This document shows positions 21,157 through 32,229 of a stretch of 64,000 nucleotides of DNA, in pieces. The position numbers and the translations under genes were made by a program. The stretch is from Gnetum montanum. Taxonomy: Eukaryota > Streptophyta > Gnetopsida > Gnetales > Gnetaceae. The stretch's first letter is position 1. Every line of letters starts with the position of its first letter. The stretch spans positions 353,018 to 417,017 of the forward strand of contig MNCI01026977.1 of assembly GCA_015680685.1 (NCBI GenBank), in the 5' to 3' direction. The notes beneath the pieces were generated by a model that saw only the letters and a list, made by a program, of their open reading frames with translations, made no database searches and was not told where the DNA came from.

Positions 21157-23955
21157 ATGGCCCCGAAACGCGGACAACAAGAAGGTCCTACTTAAGGTGG
21201 GAGTAAACGACCTAGGAGAGGTGAAGGAAAAGTTCTTGCTAAACATCGTGTAGAGCAGGAGGAATAATCATTTAGCATCCACCAAGAGGACCCTACTACT
21301 ATACAATCAATGTAGGCAGAAGGAGGAGCTGTTGTAGCAGCTGAACAAGGACAACATCTCACGTTGCCCCAGGATTATGTTCAGGCTATCCATGAAAGGT
21401 CCATATTCACTACGGTGATTATGGAATTAAATTTTGAATCTTTCACAGAATTTGCTCTGGTGGCCATTAGGGACCACCTCAAAAGGTCCCCATTATGGCC
21501 TATCCTCTCTGGAAGCGGTACTTGGTACTTAGGGGAAACGTACCAATTTTGGCAGAACAAGGAACAAGGCACCACGGTTAACATTTGTGGTGTGACATTC
21601 GATTTCTCTATTTAGGTCATTTTGAAAGTATTAAACCTTCCAAATACAGGGCCAAAGGTTGCTCATTTGTCTACTCATTTAGACCTTGATGCACGACGCG
21701 TTTGGTTGGAAAGGGCGTATGGCAAGGAAGATAAGACGTTTGGGGAGTTGACGACGGAAGAAAGGATTTACTTCAAAATGGGAACTTATCACCTCTTTCC
21801 CACAAAGGGCTTAAAAAGAATTTCAACATATGCAGCTAGAGGATGTGTAGTGTTGATGGGAAAGGTTAATGCTAACCTGCCTTATCTATATTTTACAGAG
21901 ATCCTGAGGCAGTTTGAAGAACGAAAGACAGGGAAGCTTGCATTGCCCTTCCCTTGTATTATCAAGAAGCTATGCAGACATGGTAGTATTAGAGGATACA
22001 CCAATGATGTCCTTCAAAAATCCCAAAATGCTTCATATGCTGAATTGCTAAAACCACCAGCTGTAAGGAAAATCATTGGTGAGATGCTGGGGCTAGAACA
22101 AGAAAAGGAACAAACGGCAAGGTCAATTTCAACTCAACTTGCAGGGCCCAACCAACTTCCAAGCATAGGACCCAACCAAAAACAAGAAGCAGGGCCTAGC
22201 ATGGATCAGCAGGATCAACTATTACCACTGTTGCAAGATTACAAGTCGTCGATGAGCCATCTTCAGGCCATCGCTGAGACAGTTAGTTGGGGAAGCCGTG
22301 ATGATACAAATATCTTCTGCATCATCGATGATGCCATACAGCCCATGATTTCTTTGGATTATGCAAGGGGTGAAGTGTCCATCCATACAGGAGGAGGGGA
22401 GAGAACTTGGCCACAAAAAATCTTAGGGAACGCTGCATCTTTTCAAGTGCAATTATAAACTGGTGAAAGGGCCATAGTGATGGTCATGTAGCACCAAGAT
22501 GCAGCAGGAGCCATAGGAGTGGGCGTAGATCACATTAAAGAATCATTTAATGTACCTGTTGTGCCACTGACATATCTTACAGGAGCATGGGATGCTCAAA
22601 CATTGGCTGGAATCTCAATGACTCTTGCAGAACATGAGGGTGTACTTGACTGATTGCTACAAATAGGACAAGTAATAACATCCTTCTTTGACATCCCACA
22701 GGATGTTACACTAATCCAATCAAACTTCATTTCTACCAAAGGAAAGTTGGTCTTAACAAAGATGAGGGCCGAGCATGCTAAAGCGGAGGTGCAAAAATTG
22801 CAAGAAAGGCTCATGGCCCTACAAGCAGCATAGTGGGATCCTTACCAATTTATTCCCACAGACCAACTGGACACTTTCAAAACTAAGCAACTAACCAAAC
22901 TATTGATGGAGAACAAGAAGATGGTAGAAGAAAAAGAGAAGGCTATTTGGGATGCCTCTGCAGCATAAGCGCAAACTTATGTGCATATCAAGGCACTTAA
23001 GGCCTTGCAAGAGGAAAACAAGTAGCTTATTGCTGACAACCTTCAGTTAACCTCTGTGGAAAAGTAAAAGAATGTTCTTGAAGAACATTTTCAATAGTTG
23101 CGAGAACAACTCATCAGGGTCAACCAGGACATGAACTATTTAGCTAAGGAAAATCAAATCCTCTCGATGGAGGAGGTATGTGCCATCTTTCAGAAAATGG
23201 CTATTGGGATAAGCGCGTGGTAGAATGAGGCTAAACGACATGAAAAGCTAAAGGTTCACTTCTGGGACCAGGTGGGGATGTACAAGCAAATCATCGAGAA
23301 GGAGATCCATATGGCCAAGCCCCACATCAATGCTCTCAGTGCTCAACACACTGATTGGTGGGCCATATTGGACACATATGCATTTTCCCACTAGGCGGAA
23401 GTTAAGAACCGGGACTTGTAGATCTAGGACCTTACAGAATACATGGAGTTGGAAAACCTACAATATGCCAACCTTGCCATGTTAATAGCAAGGTGCCCAA
23501 GAATAGAGCTCGAGAAATAGGTAGCCACAACCTATACCAAATATGAAATAGAATTTGCAGAACGTAAAAAGATATTGCAAAAATTGAAGGTTGCAAATTC
23601 TGAACTTGAGGTGGTTAAAGTAAGCTACCAAGGATAAAAAGGTGTCGCAATAGACTTGGCTCGATAGCTTTTAGATTTTCAAGAATACAGAGACAAAGCC
23701 AGAGCCTACGAAGAGGAATGATGGGTGTTTGTAGCTTGGTATGTTAAGGTAAATCAAATGTTTCCGCAACTACCCTACCCATGGGAAGTGTCGACTCCAT
23801 CAAACATCGGAAAATTAGCATGGATGACACAAGATCCCCAAACTGAAGAAGAGAAACTCCAGGCCATACTTCAATGCCATCAAGTTCTAAGACTTGGAGC
23901 ACAAGATAAGGGAAAAGCACCCATGGAGGAGCCACTGCCACCAGGAACTACATGA
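21157..23955 (+). pseudogene. Element C 3' ORF: transposon-like domain plus coiled coil
   Basis: One reading frame of 933 codons runs from ATG (MAPKRGQQEG) to a TGA, with no frameshift but 20 in-frame stops (12 TAG, 6 TAA, 2 TGA). The N-terminal third (about codons 65-310) contains TWYLGETYQFW, ERIYFKMGTYHLFP and LALPFPCIIKKLC. By eye this resembles the plant domain annotated as putative plant transposon protein (Transposase_32 type). Codons about 545-830 are Glu/Lys/Leu/Gln-rich and likely coiled coil. A C-terminal block (VNQMFPQLPYPWEV, EEEKLQAIL, then EPLPPGTT) is shared with B and G. I see no signal peptide or membrane segment, so the env label is not supported. The function is unknown. 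Confidence 0.8.
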
Positions 23956-24146
23956 GTTCCATTAATTTTGTAGTTGTAGGATTTTCTTTTGCATTCTCTG
24001 TGTTGTGTCTCAATTTTGTTCTGAATCCACACTGCAGCATGAACCCATTCTTGTCAGTCAATAATCCCATACCTATCCACTGTGTAATCAATGGAGCTTG
24101 TTCTCACTTTAACTCAAGGACAAGTTTTCATTCAGTCGTGGGGGTA
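23956..24146 (+). promoter_or_regulatory. Element C 3' untranslated end and polypurine tract
   Basis: It is 191 bp long and ends TTCAGTCGTGGGGGTA directly before the 3' LTR. The polypurine tract proper is about 24134-24146. The AAGGACAAGTTTTCATTC segment before it matches the corresponding segments of A, D, G and H. Confidence 0.75.
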
Positions 24147-24965
24147 TGATGAGTCATAAATTTGTTGGCTACGATATCGCACCCATGATATCTCGTACGC
24201 GATATTGCAGATGCGATATCATAGCCTATTTTCTCATCTATAAATAAGAAGTAGGTAGAGTTAGTGGGAATTAGTTTTAGTTTCTAGTTAAGTTTAGTAG
24301 TTTTGTAGAGTCTCTTTGTCAGTTTTCCTCTCAACCCTTTTCTCCCAGTGCATGTCCGTAGTGTGGTGATTGTAATTGCATGGTATTCTTATTTGAGTGT
24401 GACGTACTTGGACACGCACATGACCAAAAATAAAGATCAAGATTACTTCATCATTGCAGCATTCACTTAGTTTAATTATTTAATTTTTATTGTTATTTAT
24501 TGCTTTCATAGTTAATATCTCTCTACCTTTATCTCGTAGTACGAATTAATCATGAGCATTTAAGTGTGACTACTTGGTAACCGAGTAGCGTACTTAGGCC
24601 ATGCGCTTGGTAATCCCAGTGGTAGACATGCACGAGGTCTAAGATGTGTATGGATGATTAAGGAACGGATGCTCATCACACTTAGGCTAGTTAGATTCTC
24701 TCTCACACTATCTCTCCTAGCTTAGTTCATATTATTTCCCATTGTCTCTAGGAGTAGCATTAATATAGGAACACATCATACACCTCACTTTGGACTAAAC
24801 CATATGTGACAAAGTTAACACTAGTCTAGATGGGAAGATAGAGAACGGTGATCTAAGACTAACTATCTAGATATCACAACTAGTCCGTCTGAACAGTTCA
24901 ACTGGATTGTGCATGAAATGCTCTTATTCGTATGGTTGAGTGTAGGGGTACCTCGCCACTCATCA
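24147..24965 (+). repeat. Element C 3' LTR
   Basis: Partner of 16224-17061, differing by scattered substitutions and small indels. The U3 palindromes GCGATATCGC are degenerate here (about 24172-24232), with TATA box TATAAATA near 24240. It is followed by TSD ATGGT. Confidence 0.92.
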
Positions 24966-25805
24966 ATGGTGAAAAGATTGACAAAAATAATAATTACATT
25001 TGACATTGTAAGATCCAATATGTCTTAAATAAACAAGAGGTGGTAGTGACCCTCTTTCATTTCATGGAGGAACATGTAGAGGGTATAGATCCTTAGCATG
25101 ATAAAGAGATCGAGGCATATCAAAGTTGGCTTAAAAAGAATCATATTGCTTGCATCACATTGTTGAGTAGCATGCAAAATAACATCCTTTGTGAATTTGA
25201 GCAATATCCAATTGCACATGTCATTTGGGAAGCCCTTAAAGCAAGGTTTGGTGCTACATCTACCATGAGACTAATGAGTCTAACTCTTAAGTTTGATAGT
25301 TATCAAAAATGTCCTAATAAAACTATGAAACAACACCTTTGAATGATGTCAAACATGATTTGAGAGTTGAAGGTTATTGAAATAGTTACATGAATAAACA
25401 ATAGGTATAAGTAGTTATTCAACTCTTGGTAACACATGCGGGTAAACATGACATAATGAGAATGTGAAAACATTTGAGGACATTACATGTCCTTTGGAAC
25501 TCAAAGAGTGCTTAACACTATTAAGACCACTACTATGTATGTTGCTGAATCCAATACCCATAAATCTAATAGAAATTGAAGAAAAAGAGGTTGTGGTAGG
25601 TTCTCTCAATAAGAGCCTTGACCAAAGAAGGCTAAGGAAGATCAAAGAAAGAGAGCATAAATGGAAGGCAAGAAAGACAAGTCTAAGATGACTTGTTAGA
25701 ATTGTGGCAAGTAACTTCGCTTGTGAGTGCACTAAGCCTACGAAGGTATGTTCTAATTCTATATTTCTCAATTATTCCTTTGTATCATCTAGTGTTCTTG
25801 TTGCT
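24966..25805 (+). pseudogene. Copia gag, continuation (interrupted by solo LTR F)
   Basis: It resumes the copia Gag begun at 16185. Across frameshifts one can read VTLFHFMEEHVEGIDP, YQSWLKKNHIACITLLSSMQ, EFEQYPIAHVIWEALKARFG and KMKQHL-like residues, all typical of the copia UBN2/gag_2 domain. Near 25691 AATTGTGGCAAG begins a CCHC knuckle of the form NCGK...C.C, with a frameshift inside. The copia frame is then cut by F after TTGCT (25801-25805). Confidence 0.8.
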
Positions 25806-26684
25806 TGATGAGCGTTGAGGTACCCCTATGCCCAACCATACGAATCACAAGCATTCATGCACAATCCAATCGAATTTCATGGATGGGACTAGTTGTGGTA
25901 TCTAGATTGTTATGCTTTGATTGTAGTTAGCTATCTTCCCTCTTGGACTAGTGGTAGCTTTGTCATGTATGGTTTAGTCCAAAGTGAGGCATATGATGTT
26001 GTCTAATTCTATGCTACTTCTAATGATGATAAAGAGATGAATTGATTAAGCTACTAAACAATGGAAAGTAAAATCTAACTACCTTACATGCAATGGGTGT
26101 TTGATCTTAATCGTTTGTACACATCTTAGACTTCGTGAGACTACTTCTGGGATTGCCAAGCATATGTCACTAGGTGTGCCAATTGATACACTATTGGATT
26201 ACTAAGTAGTTACACTTAAATGCTCATGATTAAGGTGTATGCATTCCACTTAATGACATGAATAGTAATAACAATAAATGGAAACGTTAACTAAAGCATA
26301 CAACAAATAATTAAACTATTAAATAATTCATTGAAGCAATAATAATTGAAGTGGATGTTGCAATGATGGGAGTAATTTTGATCTTTATTTCCAATCATGT
26401 AGCATGTCCAAGTATGCCACACTCGAATAAAAGTGTTGTACAATCACAAACATCACACTATGGGCATGCACTGGGAAATAATAGAAATATTAAAAAGACT
26501 ATCAAAAAATAGGAACTAAAAACTAAATCTTTCTATTATGTCCCAACCATGCATCCAAGTGCTATATTTATAGGCTATCATGGAGGAGATGATATTGGAT
26601 ATTTGACATCACTTCTTGGGCTTCAATATCGACACTCCGATATCAGATATCCAATATTGGGGTTGACATATTCATGACTCATCA
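25806..26684 (-). mobile_element. F: solo LTR of the gypsy superfamily
   Basis: 879 bp from TGATGAGCGTTGAGG to CATGACTCATCA, with no internal region on either side. The flanks are TTGCT (25801-25805) and TTACT (26685-26689), a 4/5 TSD, and copia sequence continues on both sides. On the minus strand a TATA box lies near 26565-26574 and U3 is rich in GATATC/GATATT motifs (26591-26660). It arose by LTR-LTR recombination (established mechanism). Confidence 0.88.
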
Positions 26685-26793
26685 TTACTAAAGCTCTCTT
26701 CATGTGGATTGTAGACTCAACAACAATAGATCACATAGTGAGAGATTGGTTTAGTTGATAAATACTAGTAGGGAGAAAGAAGATATACATGGG
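26685..26793 (+). pseudogene. Copia protease fragment (interrupted by element G)
   Basis: After F, the frame reads ALFMWIVDSTTIDHIVRDW, the copia protease active-site block (usual form WIVDSGATDHI). After a short break a VGRKKIYMG-like strand follows. The active-site Asp-Ser is retained but the Gly is replaced by Thr. Element G begins at 26794, and no later copia pol is found on the other side because G is truncated. Confidence 0.75.
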
Positions 26794-27760
26794 TGATGAG
26801 TAGCAAGTATACCCTATGCCTAACCATACGAATCACTAGCATCCACTAAGTGCTTCAATTGAATTCCAAAGACTTTAGGTTTCTAAGTATATTGGTTCTA
26901 GGAGGTGAATCTAATCATTGCAATTGTTGTCTTCCCAAGTCCACTTGTAAACTACAAGTGTATGGTTAAGTGTAACTGAGGTATATGATTTTCTATCCTT
27001 TTATCATTTATGAATTAAGTCACTTAAGAACAAGAATAAAGTAATTAAATGTTTAACTAATCTAATAACTAGCTAATACTTAACTAATCCTAACATAAGC
27101 ATTTTTTCCCACTTTTCGTACACATCCTAAACACATTATAGTGCCACTAGATTACCAAGCGTTAACTATTATTAGGATTACCAAGGGTTAAACATATGCT
27201 TGAAGTGGCCGCACTTATGTTTGCTATTTAATCAATCTTAATTAATTACTTAGAAACATTAAAGTAAATTTCATAAGGAAATAATTAATATATTCCAAGT
27301 GCTGCAAGGTTTGATTAGAAAAGCTTGTGTTTATTGTCATTTACATTGACGTGCTTAGATACATCAATGCTCGAATAAAGATGCATACATCCTTTGACTT
27401 CTATTTTGGATACTTAGAAAATATTCTAACTGTTGAAAGGAAAAACTGCAAGAGATTCGTTATAACTATCAAAAGATTGCCATAAATGCAATGGGTAGGC
27501 TCACATTTATGGGCAAAAATAGGGGGCCTTGTTGATGGGTACATGTTAATAGGTCAAACCCCACATCGACGAGGTCCCATTGACGAGGTCACGTCAATGG
27601 TCTCCCATTGAAATGACCCAATAATGTGACTCATCATACCCCTATGACTGAATAAAAACTCATCCTCAATTTCTTTACAAAATTTTGAAAAGGTATGGGA
27701 TTATTGACTAACTACAAACACACAAAATAAACACAATAAAACTGAGTGCCCAAGTGTATG
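26794..27760 (-). mobile_element. Element G, left part: 3' LTR and polypurine end
   Basis: The 3' LTR is 26794-27636 (843 bp; TGATGAGTAG to GACTCATCA). The polypurine tract and adjacent 3' end are at 27637-27760 (minus strand TTCAGTCATAGGGGTA at the LTR edge). U3 carries CATTGACGAGGTC-type repeats (about 27560-27615) in place of GATATC. Element A interrupts G at GTTTA (27761-27765), and G resumes at 37320. G itself landed in the copia protease. Confidence 0.85.
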
Positions 27761-27765
27761 GTTTA

Positions 27766-29490
27766 TGATGAATCATGTTTTACATAAGCTCTGATATCGG
27801 AGTGGCTGCGATATCAAGTACATAATATTGGGTACGTGATATTGCACCCCAAGATGCAATATCAGACATGCGATATCGTGAGGTACTCCCAGGCCTATAA
27901 ATATAGCCCTTGGGCATATGATTCAGGAGTACTTTTTTGGAAGTCAAGTAGCAAAATTCTTGCAGTTTGTTCATTTGAGAGTTAGAATATTTTCTAGGTG
28001 CCTATAGCAGGAGGTCTAAGTGTGATCGGATCTTTATTCAAGTATTGATGTACTTGAACACACCATTGTGTTGGCAATAAAGATGAGCTCTTTGATTCAT
28101 CCTTGCAGCACTTGAGACTTTCTTTCTTTATGCATTTACATATCATGATTTCATTCAGTTTACATTAATGATATTCATTCAACAATTAATGTTGATCAAT
28201 TAAGAAACTAATTAAAATACACAAGAACAACCCCTTCTAACATAAGTGTGACACTTGGTAGCTTAGAAACGGTTAGCATTTAACAACTTAGCAGTGTTCA
28301 TACAAAGTTTAGGATGTGTTCGGGAAGTGGGTATAGTTACTTGTGTTAGGTTAAATTAGACAATAGTTCACTAAGCATTTAATTACTCTCACTTTCATTA
28401 TTTTTTTTAGGTGAGAAAATGGATAAAATGCAAAATAATTAAAATCTTATGCCTCGGTCACACTTAACTATACACTTGCTGATGAGTCACCAAATAAGCA
28501 ACTCGATATTGAACCCTTGATATCGAATATGCAATATCGGATCGACCAAGGGACATCAAACACATGATGTCAGAACCTATACCATTGTCTATAAATAAGG
28601 TATAGTGGTGCTTGGGTTTGGATAGTATTTTTTTAGTCCTTTAGCCGAACTCTTGTAGTTTTTCTCTTCCAGAGTTAGAATTATTTCTGAATGCCCATAG
28701 TTGGAGTCATAGAGTGTATAGATATTTATTCGAGCATTGTGTACCTGAGCACACCTTGTGTTCGAAAATAAAGACAAAATTTGTGATCAACCTTGCAACA
28801 TTTAGAATAGCTTAACTATTACATTTAATGTTATTTACTATTATTTGATGCTCTCATTAGTTAATCACTATTATTTATTTAGAATTATTAATTATCAAAA
28901 AATTAGCACACTCAACCCGACCCCTTTGAGCATACGTGGAACACTTAGTGACCCAGTAATGACTAGCATTTGGTAATCCCAGTAGTGTTACACTGGTTCA
29001 GGATGTGTCTGGAGAGTGGGAAAAGATGCTGGTGTTAGGATTCAATCAACATTAGAGTTACAGAAATCCATTAGTTAACTAAATATTTTCATTTCACACA
29101 CTTAGGATACTAAGATAGAAAATATAAAAAACATAAAAAAATCATATACCTTGAGTTTACTTAACCATACAATTGTACCTTACAAGTAAGCTTGGGAAGA
29201 CAACAACTACATAACTCATCCTTGTTCTACATAGGTGCATAAGCACTTAATCCTTGGAGTTCGATCGGATTGTGTGTGAATGCTCGTATTCGTATGGTTG
29301 GGCATAGGGGTACCTTGCATCTCATCAGTTGCATTTCACAAGTAAGATTGGAAAGAGAACGAATGCACAACACGAACTCATTGTTTAGCTCTAGCGTACT
29401 TGGTAATTAAAGTCTACAAAGTTTGACCAGGTCACATGTAAACACCTATGATTCGTATGGTTGGGCATAGGGGTACCTCATCACTCATAA
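27766..29490 (+). repeat. Element A 5' LTR, interrupted by a solo LTR
   Basis: The LTR sequence is 27766-28479 plus 29333-29490, matching the 3' LTR 36465-37319. U3 (27786-27885) has about seven variants of GATATC/GATATT, then TATA box CTATAAATATAG at about 27895. AATAAAGATGAG near 28077 is a likely polyadenylation region. Confidence 0.9.
28480..29327 (+). mobile_element. Solo LTR nested in the 5' LTR of element A
   Basis: 848 bp, TGATGAGTCACC to TGCATCTCATCA, with flanking CTTGC (28475-28479) and GTTGC (29328-29332). The host LTR without insertion at 37154 reads ACACTTGCATTTC, which confirms the empty site. It is most similar to the LTRs of D (shared CACTATGACTCCTACTATGG region in R/U5, opposite strand). 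TATA box TATAAATAAG is at about 28591. Confidence 0.9.
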
Positions 29491-29509
29491 TTGGTGTCAT
29501 TTCTAGGGA
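29491..29509 (+). promoter_or_regulatory. Element A primer-binding site (degenerate tRNA-Asp)
   Basis: TTGGTGTCATTTCTAGGGA follows the 5' LTR end in the same place as the intact site in C (17062). Several transitions relative to the tRNA complement are visible. Confidence 0.7.
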
Positions 29510-29656
29510 CTTTAGTTCTATGTGTGTTATCTAAACTTAGTGAAACTTAGCAACCTCGTTGTTCAAATCATAAGAGTCAAATATTACAAAACAATATTAT
29601 TATTACAACTAAATTAAATCTTAATTGCACACTACATATAGATTTATTAACATAAA

Positions 29657-31336
29657 ATGTCTTCTTCTCACAGGAATCTATCTCTTCCTAGGGTAGACTA
29701 GGTGCCTCAACAATACTAGGTGGTATATGCTCATCCTAATGAGTATGTACCAGACTTCACCTTCATCTTACATCAAGACAAAATGCTACAGTGGCATGTT
29801 ATGGAAGGCAACATTGTGTTTCCATGGGATTGATTTGTTCCAGATATGCTCTAGCTAATGCTTGCATGACATGAACTTCAACATCTTCATGGGAAGTATG
29901 AGATGCGAGATCCTGATTTAAGGGATTATCATCCCACTGAAGCACAAAGGTTAAGGGATCATCAACTAGAGCACCAAAATGGGCTTGTGAAGGGCAAGGG
30001 GTCAAACACTTTTCCATCTTCACTTGATCCATTAGATGAAGGCAAACACTTCTCTGGGGACTTTTCCTTTGGTGATATTTCTCTCTTTGACTTTGGTCAA
30101 GGGACCCTCAACTAGAACATGTAATCCACAATTCATAATCTGGGTTTTGGATGGATCCAATGACAAAAATGGATTTGGAGGAGCATGTCATGATAAGGGG
30201 GTAAATGGAGGTCATGATTGTGATTGTGGTCGTGATCATCGAAGAAAGGGTGGTAGGTGTGGACATGATGAAAGTTATTTTTCCTCTTCTCTTTCATCAT
30301 CATCTTCTTCATCATCTAGCTCAGATTGTGGTTGTAGAGGGCATGACAGTGATGGAGGTGACCAACGAGACCAAAAGAATAGAAGGGACTGTCAGGACAG
30401 TCGTGATTAAAGGCATGGGCAATTCAGAGAGACCCACTGCCATGAAAGAAGGATTAGTAGAGAACATCATAGGCACCATCACTATGGCCTTGATGAACCT
30501 CTACTTGCTACTTGAAGCATGTTAAACATTGTAGAGGTCATGAGGATTCCAACAAGGCACGTAAAGGATAGTAGAATAAAGTGGATAAACATGAACAACA
30601 TCCCTTGGTTGGAGCGAGGCTACGATGCTGATTTGCAAAACCATCTCCAAGCCTTCCAGGGTGCATGTGCCTTGCAAAATATTGAGAACGATTAATAGAG
30701 CTGAAATTATTTCCAAGGAGACTCATTAAGGAAGCAAAAAATTGGTACCAGTGCTTGGAGCCAGAATCAATTCAGCAATGGAGTATGATGTTAGAATTGT
30801 TTAATGACAAATATCAAATGTACTCCCAAGTGTCCAATCTGAGGAAGCAGATCCAAGTGTGGAAATAAGGAAACCATGAGCCCTTGGATGTCACTATTGG
30901 TCAATACTACTCTTTTTTGGAAATAAGAAAACCATGAGCCCTTTTTATGCATGAGCCCTTGGCCATGGACACTCTCAGCTTGATCAAGTTTGCCATATCA
31001 TAGATGGGTTGTGGTCTAAAACAAGGAAAACCCTTGGCATCTATGCTTAAGAGAGATTGATAGAGTTAAGCACTTGTCAGATCCAAAAGTTAATTAAGCA
31101 GGTAGCCAGGGAGGAGGAAGAATTGAGAAAGGAAGAAAGTGCAAACAAGTACAATAGGGACCCTTCTATTCGTAAAAGGGGGGTTTGATCTTGTGAAAGT
31201 GAGGATGAGTTAACAAGAGATGAGGTGGCTAATCAGAAGACTTTGCCACTCTAGAAATTACAATCTGAAATCATAGCTAAGGTTGACCAATTATGGGAGT
31301 CCATGGATAATAAGTTTCAAGCTATTTTAGAAATTG
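29657..31336 (+). pseudogene. Element A gag, 3' end deleted
   Basis: ATG at 29657 (MSSSHRNLS). A Ser-run and Asp/His-rich N-terminal third (about 30280-30340 encodes many Ser) resembles B at 46800-46880. The capsid-like domain is recognisable at 30590-31130 (NNIPWLERGYDADLQNHLQAF, LFNDKYQMYSQVSNLRKQIQ and VAREEEELRKEES-like pieces), broken by many stops. A duplicated stretch around 30855-30960 repeats CCATGAGCCC. The zinc knuckle and linker are absent because of a deletion ending at about 31340. Confidence 0.8.
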
Positions 31337-31735
31337 TTGATCTTGCATGAGATGTACACTATGTGGAACCTTCCTCCCTTGAAGAAGAGTAACATCAGGC
31401 TAGATCTGGCAAACCACTCCATCACTGTTCCATTGGGATTGGCAGAGGACATTGTAACTACCATTTGTGGGTGGTCATATCCTATTGACTTCCTAGTAAT
31501 TAATATGGAGAACTGTAAGGGTGACTTCCCAATTATTATGGGAAGGACATGGTTAAGCACTGTTGATGTTAAAATGGGCATTACAAATCTTTCCTTAGGG
31601 ATATCTAAAGAAAATAAATTTGAAAAGATTAAGAAGAAGAGGGTTTCATGTATTGCGTATAGTGATTCAAGGTGCCATTATGTGCAAAAGCTATGGTCAA
31701 TAAAGAAAACATCTATCTTTGCATGCAGGTAGTCT
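31337..31735 (+). pseudogene. Element A protease remnant without active site
   Basis: An open stretch reads LHEMYTMWNLPPLKKSNIRL, VPLGLAEDIVTTICGWSYPI, then DFLVINMENCKGDFPIIMGR, KENKFEKIKKKRVSCIAYSD and KKTSIFACR. In B the equivalent residues follow the active-site motif ALLDSSSRVNLI. Here the segment up to that motif is deleted, so the catalytic Asp is gone. The remaining strands are unusually free of stops. Confidence 0.78.
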
Positions 31736-32229
31736 GCACTAGAAGTTGAAATCCAAAGATGTTTGTATGCAGCAACCATAAAACAAGAAGTCACCTAGTG
31801 GTTGACAGTTGATTCTAGCAATAGTACATTGTGCATGGAACCTAATGAGGGCCTAATGTGTGAATATGTTACAAGTATGGATGAACTTGAACTAGTTCAT
31901 CACCAACTCTCGAAGGGAGAAAATGATGATATCAATTGGGGAGAGTTGAAGATGCTTGAAAATTTCAAACAAGAACCTCTTGAATTAAAGACATTACCGT
32001 TCAGAATGGAGTATGTGTTCTTGAAAAATGAAAGGGTGGTCATTATTAATGCCAAGATTGCTACAGGACAAAAGAAGATGTTGATGAATATTATGGAAAA
32101 ATGGTTAGTATCCTTTGCCTAGTCATATTTTGAGCTTAGAGGAATAGATCTAAGAATATGTTAGCACTAGATATACACTGACCCCATCGTGAAGTCAAAA
32201 CAACAGCCACATTGGTGTTTGAATCCTAA

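Larger units (their letters stand above)
16224..24965 (+). mobile_element. Element C: gypsy element with gag and 3' ORF, pol missing or in gap
   Basis: LTRs of 838 and 819 bp (16224-17061, 24147-24965) flank the element. The TSD ATGGT is perfect (16219-16223, 24966-24970), and an empty site exists in the paralogous copia gag at 61245. In order the parts are 5' LTR, tRNA-Asp primer site, gag, assembly gap, noncoding sequence, promoter-like segment, 3' ORF, polypurine tract and 3' LTR. Only the 618-nt gap separates gag from sequence that in B lies downstream of integrase. About 4 kb of pol is therefore either deleted or lost in the assembly. Confidence 0.92.

Noticed and set aside
21157-23955. 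Stop-codon reassignment or programmed readthrough to explain the TAG/TAA pattern
   Set aside because: A nuclear plant element with two TGA stops and decaying gag fits C-to-T decay better. Nothing in the sequence suggests recoding.
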